Assembly: GCA_024529925.1 (NCBI GenBank)
Contig: JAFEUB010001474.1
Span: forward strand, 226,001-290,000
Origin: Ophthalmolycus amberensis
Lineage: Eukaryota; Chordata; Actinopteri; Perciformes; Zoarcidae
Length of the DNA: 64,000 nucleotides
Direction of reading: 5' to 3'
This document shows positions 49,201 through 50,880 of the stretch, one piece after another (position 1 is the stretch's first letter; the number at the start of each line of letters is the position of its first letter). Both the position numbers and the translations under genes were made by a program. The notes below the pieces were generated by a model that ran no database searches, had not been told where the DNA came from, and saw only the letters and a program-made list of their open reading frames with translations.

Positions 49201-50127
49201 TTTCTGTGGGCATGGGAGGGCAATCTGAACAAAGGCACCTCCAGTTGGCGTTTGGTCCCGGCAGCTCAGGTTCTGGACGTTCCCTGTCGGCCATTTCTTG
49301 GTGCTGCAGCCTCGAACGGTCTGAATACGGCTGAATATCCCAGTCAGCCAGAACACTGTAAAATGTACATCCTTCAACATCCTCTGCACTCATATTTTCG
49401 GGTTTTTTTTTTTCTCATAGTGGGAAAAGTAACTAGCTTGGAGAACACGGACGTTTTTGAATGGCATTGCCCAGCTACCGATGCTAAAGTAGCACTCTAG
49501 TTTCCTTGCCATCAATGACATCACTTTTGACGTCACTGGATGCAGGAAATACAATAGATTATGCAGCTGCACCCGGCTGCTAAAATAGGAATCCTGCTTT
49601 AAGGCGAAGGCATGAGTAGGAATATCAGGGTAAACCAATCAGAGGCAGAGTAGCAGGTCATGCCTTTTCATAATGGGATTCTAATATCACTGTGCCATGG
49701 AAACAGAACATCTGAGGGCATTGTACCCACTGTATGCCTAACTCAGATAGACAAAGATAATATTATACTATATAATAAAATACATACGAAAAAAAGCTAA
49801 TTTGACTATAATAATAAATATGATAAAATATTATTTAAAAAGAGCTAGTTTGACTATAAGGACAATTATTATCAAGCTAACGTTATATATATAAAGACCC
49901 TGTGTCAGGTGACCATGACATGTGTAACACACATTATGACATAACGAGGAACAGTCTCGTACCTTGGAGATGATGAGCGGCTCTCCATACTCCAGGCCGC
50001 CCTGCAGGGTGAAGCCCCACGGCGCTCCTCCCTGTAGCCGGGCCTCCACCAGCACCCAGCCGCCGCCACCTCCTCCTTCTCCTCCGCCAGCCGGCTGCCG
50101 GAGCCCCACCCGGACGCCGTTCTCCAT
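1..50127 (-). CDS. shroom3: shroom3 gene, 3'-truncated by the window; 14 coding exons plus one alternative first exon
   Basis: Shroom3 is a cytoskeletal adaptor at apical junctions of epithelial cells. Through ASD1 it binds F-actin, and through ASD2 it recruits Rho kinase to drive apical constriction. The joined exons give about 1,150 codons: PDZ (exons 1-2), a proline-rich segment (exon 3), a middle region (exons 4-13) and ASD1 (exon 14). Shroom3 is preferred over shroom2 or shroom4 because of RSEPASRPHSWHSTK, KRDSAYSSFSTSSSIPEY, RRSDSYAAIRNHERPNSW, YPVPQLEPHYAQ, VYPALAKES and VLEKVSCFERRER, all of which track mammalian Shroom3 in order. ASD2 must lie beyond position 1. Coding pieces are 49963-50127, 41956-42110, 28885-29097, 13690-13815, 8943-9162, 7735-8060, 7403-7646, 6379-6434, 5660-6138, 5101-5388, 3698-4124, 3305-3438, 2866-3015 and 852-1327. 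Phases agree throughout, except for one surplus base in each of exons 5 and 9. Confidence 0.95.
852..1327 (-). CDS. shroom3: shroom3 exon 14: ASD1 actin-binding domain
   Basis: The acceptor is CCAG before 1327. The first base completes the Arg codon left by exon 13, so the join reads NR-SYRDSLKDAQSKVL. The donor GTAAAT follows 852, leaving phase 1. The ASD1 signatures are SYRDSLKDAQSKVL, STSFRRRDL, HTPKERHVVSPE, and near the end GRKRLTGDQKKRSYSEP followed by ENMNEVGV. In Shroom proteins this region binds F-actin directly and targets the protein to apical junctions. A Ser/Pro-rich spacer of about 50 residues, with PSPPAAPSPF, separates the two conserved halves. The reading frame is intact. ASD1 is the most conserved block seen here and fixes the family assignment. 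Confidence 0.95.
1383..2281. mobile_element. Putative non-autonomous DNA transposon (MITE-like) in shroom3 intron 13
   Basis: The left edge (GGCCATGTCCACATTACTAT, then a TTTCCATTTTAAAA stretch) and the right edge read in reverse (GGCTACAGCCACGCTAATAC, then TTTCCGTTTAAAAC) are imperfect inverted repeats about 40 bp long. No transposase reading frame lies between them. An internal ACACTGAGCG...TGTGGACGGC-type palindromic context is also present. No target duplication was clear. The family is not named, and the boundaries are approximate. Confidence 0.5.
2283..2865. repeat. 18-bp minisatellite abutting the exon 13 splice donor
   Basis: About 30 degenerate units of 18 bp, with some of 15 bp. The plus-strand consensus is GACTCTGACCTGTTGGAG; the minus strand reads CTCCAACAGGTCAGAGTC. 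The array starts immediately after the exon 13 donor, whose own sequence CTCAACAG/GTCAGTC is nearly the same as a unit. At least five units keep the exact ten bases AACAGGTCAG. The array lies in intron 13 and is largely open on the minus strand (Ser-Asn-Arg-Ser-Glu-Ser repeats) because the unit is a multiple of three. I treat it as intronic, since splicing at 2866 joins the conserved ...DTSLNR to SYRDSLKDAQ in frame. Confidence 0.9.
2866..3015 (-). CDS. shroom3: shroom3 exon 13
   Basis: The acceptor TTCAG precedes 3015 and the donor GTCAGT follows 2866. Length is 150 nt, phase 2 to phase 2. It encodes RSPADPSSALQRSRSTFNLD and then RTQDIQEMLGSMQDTSLNR, which leads straight into ASD1. The RSRSTFNL motif corresponds to RSQSTFQL just before ASD1 in mammalian Shroom3. 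The donor end appears to have seeded the minisatellite that follows it. Confidence 0.88.
3016..3304 (-). other. shroom3 intron 12
   Basis: A short AT-rich intron with donor GTAGAA at its 5' end and a TTCAG acceptor at its 3' end. No other feature was seen. Confidence 0.7.
3305..3438 (-). CDS. shroom3: shroom3 exon 12
   Basis: The acceptor TTTTGAATCAG precedes 3438 (phase 0), and the donor GTAGAA follows 3305 (phase 2). The 134-nt exon encodes 44 residues beginning MTEKGRSSPCGADDL, then RTMLERSNSRTKAHRTMSY and RGGSREHMKY. It was found because exon 11 ends in phase 0 while exon 13 needs phase 2. This exon has the right phases and the Shroom-like motif TKAHRTMSY. It has no stop in the joined frame. 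Confidence 0.85.
3698..4124 (-). CDS. shroom3: shroom3 exon 11
   Basis: The acceptor ATTCAG precedes 4124 and the donor GTGAGG follows 3698. Length is 427 nt, entering in phase 2 and leaving in phase 0. It starts RSMDQASIHSEPMASSML and includes a Gln/Pro-rich stretch (QLPVHPQPQAL), a charged stretch (HRERDKDREHPLTRLEIAL), and the conserved Shroom3 signature SLSVLEKVSCFERRERIG. Human Shroom3 has VLEKVSKFEQRE at the equivalent place. Translation past the donor continues open into the intron but loses similarity. Confidence 0.9.
4125..5100 (-). other. shroom3 intron 10, with a decayed minisatellite patch
   Basis: The 976-bp intron contains, at about 4655-4765, several degenerate units resembling the 18-bp minisatellite of intron 13 (CTCTGACCAGTTGGAGG, TTCTGTCCTGCTAAAGGACT, ACTCTGACATGGCAAAGGAC). 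An A run lies at about 4591. Nothing else was recognised. Confidence 0.6.
5101..5388 (-). CDS. shroom3: shroom3 exon 10
   Basis: The acceptor TTTTATCAG precedes 5388 and the donor GTACAC follows 5101. Length is 288 nt, phase 2 to phase 2. It encodes PQQEKCNSELDTHHMKTDGE and continues with the Ser/Gln/His-rich stretch NYEGPHSQSFQGSHVQTSQ and PPSSQERREPCTPVQSRS. It corresponds to the poorly conserved, Ser/His-rich part of the Shroom3 middle region. In the unshifted frame of exon 9 it would hit a TAA after six codons (5370-5368). Only entry in phase 2 keeps it open. Confidence 0.85.
5660..6138 (-). CDS. shroom3: shroom3 exon 9, with one surplus base
   Basis: The acceptor GCTTTCAG precedes 6138 and the donor GTGACT follows 5660. 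The first part encodes AKGSYGTEGQLHTVIEKS, then LPTGVYPVPQLEPHYAQM and VYPALAKES, all matching Shroom3. After that the conserved frame is one base further on: GRQQQQLLQGDGG, a charged linker, and then MSATENGYQNNIPSSLYP, similar to the mammalian ENGNQN region. The length of 479 nt is one more than the neighbouring phases allow. The extra base lies at about 5840-5862, where dropping one A from AGCAGGCC gives KES-GRQQQQ, close to human KESGY. Read as printed, translation ends in exon 10. Confidence 0.88.
6379..6434 (-). CDS. shroom3: shroom3 exon 8 (microexon-sized)
   Basis: A 56-nt exon with acceptor ACTCAG before 6434 and donor GTACAT after 6379. It enters in phase 2 and leaves in phase 1. 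It encodes RSLQKGSWHHSSGPVASSA with the split codons. It joins ...EHARSLR of exon 7 to AKGSYGTEGQLHTV of exon 9 without a stop. Sequence conservation is weak. Support comes from both splice sites and from the phases. Confidence 0.75.
6435..7402 (-). other. shroom3 intron 7
   Basis: The donor GTGAGT is at 7402. Most of the 3' half is the degenerate pentanucleotide array listed separately. The 5' half (about 6970-7390) is plain AT-rich sequence with no recognised element. Confidence 0.65.
6545..6955. repeat. Degenerate pentanucleotide array (GTATT/GTATC type)
   Basis: About 400 bp built from 5-bp words such as GTATT, GTATC, ATCGT, AGCAT and CATAT, often in register over 20-30 bp (GTATCGTATC, ATTGTATTGC, ATATCGTATCATATC). 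It is far more diverged than the CA and GA microsatellites of the window, which suggests an old expanded array. It lies wholly within shroom3 intron 7. Confidence 0.75.
7403..7646 (-). CDS. shroom3: shroom3 exon 7
   Basis: The acceptor GGCTCCAG precedes 7646 and the consensus donor GTGAGT follows 7403. Length is 244 nt, phase 1 to phase 2. It encodes SVGGVCYRG, a Ser/Gly run (CSGSSSSSGSSSGG), and then SASRSSYESLKGVP, PPRRSDSYAAIRNHERPNSW and SSLEHARSLR. The RSDSYAA.R..ERP.SWSSL block matches human Shroom3 closely. The Ser/Gly run lies on a short AGC/GGC repeat (GCTGCTGCC on the plus strand) and is probably length-variable. Confidence 0.92.
7735..8060 (-). CDS. shroom3: shroom3 exon 6
   Basis: The acceptor ATGTTCCAG precedes 8060 and the donor GTGACG follows 7735. 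Length is 326 nt, phase 2 to phase 1. It encodes SSNSIDHLHSKRDSAYSSF, STSSSIPEYLAS, SPERSYSLETVPQ, MQQADVCYVRTVYEAQQG and NSDSRGGGGARPGLNRDLQ. The SIDxLxxKRDSAYxSFSTSSS block is a hallmark of Shroom2, 3 and 4. ADVCYVRTVYEAQQG matches ADIRYVKTVYDTRRG of Shroom3 specifically. In the frame that the printed exon 5 would impose, this exon stops at 7997-7995. Confidence 0.93.
8061..8942 (-). other. shroom3 intron 5, with a MITE-like segment
   Basis: The donor GTCCAT is at 8942. At about 8185-8530 there is a segment starting CGCATTTCCACTGCATGGTT and ending AACTTTCACTAATGGAAAAC. It looks like a teleost non-autonomous DNA transposon with degraded inverted ends, and includes a tandem copy of AAAAAGTGCGGTCTC near 8277-8308. 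The rest is plain sequence. Confidence 0.5.
8943..9162 (-). CDS. shroom3: shroom3 exon 5, with one surplus base
   Basis: The polypyrimidine acceptor CTGTCTCTCAG precedes 9162 and a weak donor GTCCAT follows 8943. The 5' part reads SASTTDLSGGFDSGGSCL and RKSPDQYSSRGSMESLDP, matching human STSDL and LRRSPDQCSSQGSMESLEP. The 3' part reads AYSSCHQLSSAR, joining RSSNSIDHL of exon 6 and matching human AYPPCHLSPAK, but in the next frame. The exon is 220 nt, where its neighbours require a multiple of three. The likeliest extra base is in the run of six Cs on the coding strand (plus-strand G run, 9055-9060). Read as printed, the protein stops early in exon 6. Confidence 0.9.
9541..9690. repeat. Degenerate minisatellite (GGGGACATTTTTGGAAAGTG units)
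   Basis: About six imperfect units of 22-27 bp on the plus strand, with core words GGAACATTTTGGAAA, GGGGACATTTTTGGAAAG and GGGGACCATTTTGGAA. A reverse-orientation patch of the same family occurs at 11795-11910. Confidence 0.6.
10701..10773. repeat. (AT)n microsatellite with internal ATCTATAT interruptions
   Basis: A 70-bp almost pure AT dinucleotide tract with two ATCTATAT interruptions. It is self-complementary, so it could extrude as a hairpin. Confidence 0.9.
10780..10854. mobile_element. hAT-type transposon terminus (fragment)
   Basis: The sequence ends GTTGAGAACCACTG, the reverse complement of the CAGTGGTTCTCAAC terminal repeat typical of hAT/Charlie elements. It is preceded by GGGTCGTGGGTCCCGGCTTG-type sequence. 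No matching left terminus was found nearby, so this is a fragment. Confidence 0.55.
10876..10958. repeat. (GT)n microsatellite
   Basis: About 75 bp of uninterrupted GT, followed by CGTGCGTG. Confidence 0.97.
11795..11910. repeat. Degenerate minisatellite, inverted relative to 9541-9690
   Basis: Units such as AAAATAGTTCCTCACTTCC, AAAAAGTTCCTCATTGTC and AAAATGTGCCCATATTCC are the reverse complement of the GGAAC/ATTTTGG words at 9541-9690. The two patches are about 2.1 kb apart. Confidence 0.5.
12721..12771. repeat. (TA)n microsatellite
   Basis: TACATACATACA followed by about 40 bp of pure TA. Confidence 0.92.
13089..13470 (-). repeat. Dispersed repeat family A, copy 1
   Basis: Minus-orientation copy of a roughly 500-bp repeat seen seven times here. 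Diagnostic words are GGTCCATTTAGAGTCAAAC (reverse complement at 13243-13262), a block around AACTCATGTTTACAATGTTT, and AGAAAATGACTTGACTTC. There is no coding potential. It is probably a non-autonomous transposon. See the matching finding for the full list of copies. Confidence 0.75.
13690..13815 (-). CDS. shroom3: shroom3 exon 4, first exon shared by the long and short isoforms
   Basis: The acceptor ACCCCGCAG precedes 13815 and the donor GTCAGT follows 13690. Length is 126 nt, phase 2 to phase 2. With the codon completed from the upstream exon it encodes RRSEPASRPHSWHSTK, then LGEGQQPSDKGGMD and TMSSAWHHSYHTR. Human Shroom3 has RRSEPAGRPHSWHTTK followed by PWHQSYHS. The first A completes an AG left by exon 3, by exon 2 or by the alternative first exon alike, so all three can splice here in frame. 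Confidence 0.93.
15352..15401. repeat. (CA)n microsatellite
   Basis: About 48 bp of pure CA in the shroom3 intron. Confidence 0.97.
16723..17300 (+). mobile_element. LINE retrotransposon, 3' end of ORF2 (L1-like), fragment
   Basis: An open stretch to the stop at 17169 resembles the C-terminal end of L1-type ORF2: SNEDWLDVCRFQWKCTNSHV, then a long basic stretch, then a zinc-knuckle-like ATCWRRCGAREANHWHIFWE followed by CPVIKPFWAEF. The pattern Cys...Cys...His...Cys-Pro, followed by I.PFW, is characteristic of the region after the reverse transcriptase. The reverse transcriptase itself is missing, so this is a 5'-truncated copy. The roughly 130 bp after the stop may be its 3' UTR. The clade cannot be fixed from this fragment. 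Confidence 0.75.
18323..18483 (-). CDS. shroom3: shroom3 alternative first exon (PDZ-less isoform)
   Basis: The ATG at 18483 sits in a strong Kozak context (GAGCCATGG), and the exon ends at donor GTAAAA after 18323. It encodes 53 residues plus a split codon: MELLEAFYRRKLRKKQ, then KKAELGRSDGALCRSPSEAS and VNGLATGLISRVLRFTS. The leftover AG plus the A of exon 4 gives Arg, so the join reads FTSRRSEPASRPHSWH, with exactly the phase used by PDZ exon 2 and by exon 3. No polypyrimidine acceptor precedes it, which argues for a transcription start rather than an internal exon. Mouse Shroom3 is known to have long and short forms that differ in the PDZ domain. This exon would supply the short form, replacing PDZ with a very basic helix-like N-terminus. 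Confidence 0.78.
19270..19620. repeat. Purine-rich (GGA/GAGA) tract
   Basis: About 350 bp strongly biased to G and A on the plus strand (GGGAGGTAGGG, GAGGAGGAGGAGGGAGG, GAGAGAGAGAGAG), with few pyrimidines. Open minus frames over it are low-complexity Ser/Leu/Pro and are not genes. Confidence 0.75.
19989..21137 (+). mobile_element. hAT transposon remnant with matching terminal inverted repeats
   Basis: The left end CAGTGGTGGGCCGT and the right end (reverse complement CAGTGGCGGGCCGT, ending at 21137) agree at 13 of 14 bases. Inside, about 20398-20570 on the plus strand reads TIPKSAASVERTFSALKRIQ and then TYSRNTTGEARLSSLAC. This matches the hAT transposase C-terminal dimerisation domain (hATC), with its SASVER-FS-LK-I-T-RN signature and the ERL/ARLSSL motif. 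The rest of the transposase is gone. A patch at 20780-20885 (TTGGTGACTTTTTCGCTAAA and onward) looks like further transposon sequence, possibly nested. Flanks (TAAATACT and GTACAACA) do not match as a target duplication. Confidence 0.75.
22603..23501 (-). mobile_element. hAT (Charlie/ZBED5-like) transposon remnant with perfect 8-bp target site duplications
   Basis: CTCTAAAC at 22603-22610 and again at 23494-23501 flanks an 883-bp element. It begins CAGTGGTTCTCAAACTTTTT and ends with the imperfect complement CTCAGTTTGAGAAATACTG. On the minus strand, about 23265-23040 reads FATSYLCEIGFSAVVSLKTK, then YRSKLNIEHELRVAVSSLQP. This is the conserved C-terminal region of ZBED5/FAM200-like hAT transposases (CE.GFS, KTKYR..L..EHELR). 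The rest of the transposase is deleted, so this is an internally deleted, non-autonomous copy. An 8-bp duplication is the standard hAT footprint. Confidence 0.9.
25757..25790. repeat. (GT)n microsatellite
   Basis: About 34 bp of pure GT. Confidence 0.95.
25885..26150. repeat. Purine tract (GGAAA/GGAGA)
   Basis: About 260 bp almost free of pyrimidines on the plus strand, built from GGAAAG, GGAGAGG and GAAGGG words. This is a polypurine/polypyrimidine mirror-type tract with triplex potential. Confidence 0.8.
26714..26793. repeat. (CA)n microsatellite with CG interruptions
   Basis: About 80 bp of CA, with CGCACACGCGCA in the left part. Confidence 0.95.
27518..28026 (+). repeat. Dispersed repeat family A, copy 2
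   Basis: A near-full-length plus-orientation copy. It runs from GCAACCTCCGGTTCTGACGA, through GACCATCAGGGGGCGACTCC and the block around TTTATTACCTCAGTAAACAT, to AGATACAGTCTATGG. It carries no open reading frame of note. Confidence 0.85.
28168..28420 (+). mobile_element. tRNA-derived SINE (teleost type)
   Basis: It begins GCTGCACGCTGGTGTAGTGG, followed by CTAGCACTGTCACCTC, which has the form of a Pol III A box. It then has CAGGGTTCGATCCCCGATGG, a B-box-like match to GGTTCGATCCC. The tail contains AAAATTGCCCGTAGGTGTGA and CCAATGTCAGCTGGGATCGG, which are typical of a very common teleost SINE. It is diverged and has internal deletions. Confidence 0.75.
28885..29097 (-). CDS. shroom3: shroom3 exon 3, proline-rich
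   Basis: The acceptor CTCTCTCCTCAG precedes 29097 and the donor GTAGGA follows 28885. Length is 213 nt, phase 2 to phase 2. It encodes EFDPGCVKEFGPSLPALPPP, LLSPPSPPPLPPPPPLPS, LTPPPQQRRQTPQSSHHSRT and CSAGGVQLRIKNR. The last part matches human SGGVKLRLKHR, which directly precedes RRSEPA, so this is the orthologue of the mammalian exon between PDZ and RRSEPA. The polyproline block appears to be an insertion encoded by a GGA/GAG repeat (28986-29055 on the plus strand). Polyproline of this kind can bind profilin, EVH1 or SH3 domains, but that is inference. Skipping this exon keeps the frame. Confidence 0.88.
31605..32112 (-). repeat. Dispersed repeat family A, copy 3
   Basis: A near-full-length minus-orientation copy. 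It starts near GTAGTCATTGTGTAGTCACC and ends with ACTTTTCAGAACCAGAGGTT. It carries the shared CCCCCTGATGGTCAGTAGAG word. Confidence 0.85.
34340..34860. repeat. Unclassified interspersed repeat
   Basis: Contains TTCGCATATCTCGAGAACCG and ATCAGATCTACTTCACACTT, a style of sequence I associate with high-copy teleost transposons, followed by an open plus frame of about 106 residues (34530-34850) that is Ala/Ser-rich and unrecognised. Neither the termini nor the class could be set. Confidence 0.3.
35576..35725 (-). repeat. Dispersed repeat family A, copy 4 (internally deleted)
   Basis: A short minus-orientation copy that keeps TTTACTGAGGTAATAAATCA and CCCCCTGATGGTCAGTAGAG but lacks the left half of the family. 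Confidence 0.8.
35855..36040 (-). mobile_element. Deleted copy of the transposon family at 48595-49580
   Basis: GATGCAGGAAGAACAACAGT, and ACCATCAACACTGATTGGACG...TTTGCCACCTTT-type sequence (as its complement), occur in inverted order relative to the two ends of the element at 48595-49580. This indicates a small derivative of the same family. Confidence 0.45.
36470..36560. repeat. Interspersed GCTAGC-type repeat fragment
   Basis: TTAGCCTAGCTTAGCGTAAA, then GACTGGAAGCAGGGGGAAAC and AGCTAGCCTGGCTCTG. Related patches occur at about 14010-14090 and 23635-23680. This is a widespread teleost repeat with no coding content. Confidence 0.6.
37880..37935. repeat. (CA)n microsatellite
   Basis: About 54 bp of pure CA. 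Confidence 0.97.
38088..38384. repeat. (GA)n array with higher-order repeat structure
   Basis: About 300 bp of GAGA interrupted at regular places by ACAG and AGGG. In the right half (about 38235-38380) the block GACAGAGAGAGGGAGAGAGA recurs four times with a (GA)n spacer, giving a higher-order period of roughly 36-40 bp. It is open in several frames as Arg-Glu repeats, which is an artefact of composition. Confidence 0.92.
38458..38510. repeat. (CA)n microsatellite
   Basis: About 50 bp of pure CA at the left edge of the LINE 3' fragment. Confidence 0.97.
38511..38967 (+). mobile_element. LINE 3' end (CR1/L2/Rex-like), fragment
   Basis: The last codons of a reverse transcriptase ORF, RLIHPRCLRERYRKSFLPAA then VRLHNKLLSVDH and a stop near 38620. 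A roughly 340-bp 3' UTR follows and ends in the tandem tail TTATCTTATCTTATC. The FLPAA.R..N motif with a short repeated tail is characteristic of the CR1/L2/Rex group. It is strongly 5'-truncated. A (CA)n tract follows the tail at once. Confidence 0.75.
38972..39006. repeat. (CA)n microsatellite
   Basis: About 34 bp of pure CA directly after the LINE tail. Confidence 0.95.
40185..40646 (+). repeat. Dispersed repeat family A, copy 5
   Basis: A plus-orientation copy that starts after CCCCTACTGACTCCTCC and ends CTTATATACCGTCTATGG. It is closely similar to copies 2 and 6. Confidence 0.85.
41250..41293. repeat. (GT)n microsatellite
   Basis: About 42 bp of pure GT. Confidence 0.95.
41916..41947. 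repeat. (CA)n microsatellite close to the exon 2 donor
   Basis: A CA tract that ends about 8 bp downstream of the exon 2 donor at 41955. CA repeats beside 5' splice sites can act as hnRNP L-type splicing elements, but that is inference. Confidence 0.9.
41956..42110 (-). CDS. shroom3: shroom3 exon 2: second half of the PDZ domain
   Basis: The acceptor CTGTGCAG precedes 42110 (phase 0) and the donor GTACAG follows 41956 (phase 2). It encodes 51 residues: VEEGGKADSLEQPLLAGDEI, IIINDVELTGYRQEAIALV and KGSYKTLQLTVR. This is the PDZ half holding the LLAGDEI.-IND strand-turn and the second helix (RQEAIALVKG). It is near-identical in pattern to Shroom2 and Shroom3. The exon boundary in the middle of the PDZ domain (ISK/VEEGG) is conserved in the family. 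Confidence 0.95.
42300..43320 (+). repeat. Dispersed repeat family A, copy 6, split by a LINE insertion
   Basis: The left part (about 42308-42714) runs from GCAACCTCCGGTTCTGCCAA to TTCATAACGGCAGTCGA. The right part (about 43273-43318) resumes with AAACCAATGGATGACGTCGC and ACTACGTCCGCTTCTTATAC. Comparison with copies 2 and 5 shows the two halves are contiguous in the family. A LINE fragment separates them. Confidence 0.85.
42715..43272 (+). mobile_element. LINE 3' end (CR1/L2-like) nested in repeat copy 6
   Basis: The open frame TSTPLPSGRRLRSIRTKTSR, then HTNSFFPSAVGLINRARVPH and a stop at about 42840, is a typical C-terminus of CR1/L2-type reverse transcriptases (LPSGRR.RSI...T.R..NSFFPSA). 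The 3' UTR contains a tandem GATAGTTAAATGTTATTT repeat (about 43070-43180, roughly six units of 18 bp) and ends with the tail TTCTGATTCTGATTCTGAT. It is 5'-truncated. Confidence 0.8.
46176..46215. repeat. (GT)n microsatellite
   Basis: About 38 bp of GT, with one CG near the start. Confidence 0.93.
46371..46387. repeat. G homopolymer run
   Basis: Twelve G residues followed by CGGGGGG. This context is prone to length errors in sequencing. Confidence 0.9.
46555..46750 (+). repeat. Dispersed repeat family A, copy 7 (3' part only)
   Basis: Begins at ATGCTTTAGGGTGGGGCTAC and ends AAATACAGTCTATG. It lacks the conserved left half. Confidence 0.8.
47589..47617. repeat. (CA)n microsatellite
   Basis: About 28 bp of CA. 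Confidence 0.93.
48595..49580 (-). mobile_element. Transposon remnant with a P2X7-C-terminal-like cysteine domain
   Basis: On the minus strand, 49393-49034 reads MSAEDVEGCTFYSVLADWDI, QPYSDRSRLQHQEMADRERP, ANWRCLCSDCPPMPTEKES and FCWNECQRGQ. The W.C.C..C..MPT..E..C pattern preceded by a DIQPY motif resembles the cysteine-rich intracellular domain of the P2X7 receptor. In fish genomes that domain also recurs in many transposon-borne ORFs. The two ends (TTAAAGGGAAAATTTGCAAC near 48620, and GTCACTGGATGCAGGAAATA near 49536) recur inverted in the deleted copy at 35855-36040, which supports a mobile origin. The family is not identified. The frame breaks after about 119 residues and no neighbouring exon was seen. 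Confidence 0.5.
49963..50127 (-). CDS. shroom3: shroom3 exon 1: start codon and first half of the PDZ domain
   Basis: The ATG at 50127 is followed by MENGVRVGLRQPAGGGEGGG, a Gly run, and WVLVEARLQGGAPWGFTLQG. It ends GLEYGEPLIISK exactly at the donor GTACGA (phase 0). The WGFTL carboxylate-binding loop and GGLE-GEPLIISK are diagnostic of the Shroom PDZ domain. Length is 165 nt, 55 codons. The Gly-rich spacer is encoded by a GGA/GGC repeat and may vary in length. This start is supported by the 55-residue N-terminus matching family size and by a TATA box about 100 bp upstream. There is no other in-frame ATG nearer the PDZ domain. Confidence 0.95.
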
Positions 50128-50223
50128 GCCCGGCTCTCCTCTGTCCTTAGCCCGGCGGACTGAGGAGTCGGGGACCGGACTGCAGAAAACGATCCCTCCT
50201 TCACGAGCGCATTTCCTTCATTC

Positions 50224-50230
50224 ATTTATA
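50224..50230 (-). promoter_or_regulatory. TATA box candidate for the long shroom3 transcript
   Basis: TATAAAT on the minus strand (in GAGTTATAAATGAATG), 97 bp upstream of the ATG in a GC-rich region (49970-50340). The distance fits a short 5' UTR. Confidence 0.55.
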
Positions 50231-50464
50231 ACTCCCCGATAAGGAAAAAGTGAAAGGAGGAGGTGTCCGGAGCAGCGAGCTGCGTTTCCTGCAAAGTGCA
50301 TTCCTGAAGCGCAAAAAGCGGAGGATTCTCCGGGAAAATAGACTCCAACAACACCCCGAAACTACCCGCTGGAGTCTGGAGGGAGCGGGGGTTAAAAAGT
50401 TTACTGACAGGAGAAAGTGTTACAAACTTCAAGATGAACGAAGGTCCGATCAGATCTGCTCAAA

Positions 50465-50880
50465 CAGAAATCCAAACCTCCTCTCTGTCTCTCTCTCGCT
50501 GTGAGTGTGTGTGTGTGTGTCTCTCTCTCTCTATCTGTCTTCTGAAAATCAGTTTAGCATCACAATAGGATTTACTGCGACTCACTGAGCGAAAAGAAAA
50601 GAGAGAGAGAGAGAGAGAGAGCGAGAGCGAGAGAGAGGTGGAGTGAGGTAGAGGGAGACAGAGAGGGAGAGAGAGGGGGGTCAAGAGAGGAGGAGAGGTA
50701 GGCAAGGAAGGATAAAGGAAAGAAGTGAGAAATAAATGAAGAAAAAAGGAGGTAGGAGAGAGGTAGTAAAGAAGAGATGGATGAAGAAAGGAGGGAAGGG
50801 AGGGTATAAGGAAGAAAGGAAGAAAACATGGGAGAAACATCTTAGAAAGGGGAGAATAAAAAATAAAAAAGAGAAGAACT
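50465..50880. repeat. CT/GA microsatellite and purine tract upstream of shroom3
   Basis: CT-rich with (GT)n at 50465-50540, then (GA)n at 50600-50640, then GGA/GAA-rich to about 50880. It lies 340-750 bp upstream of the shroom3 start codon. Confidence 0.8.

Larger units (their letters stand above)
42111..49962 (-). other. shroom3 intron 1 (7.9 kb)
   Basis: The donor GTACGA is at 49962. The intron holds family A copy 6 with the nested LINE (42300-43320), a long plain stretch (43400-46170), a GT tract (46176-46215), a G run (46371-46382), family A copy 7 (46555-46750), plain sequence, a CA tract (47589-47617), and the transposon fragment with a P2X7-like domain (48595-49580). No exon was recognised. 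Confidence 0.65.
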
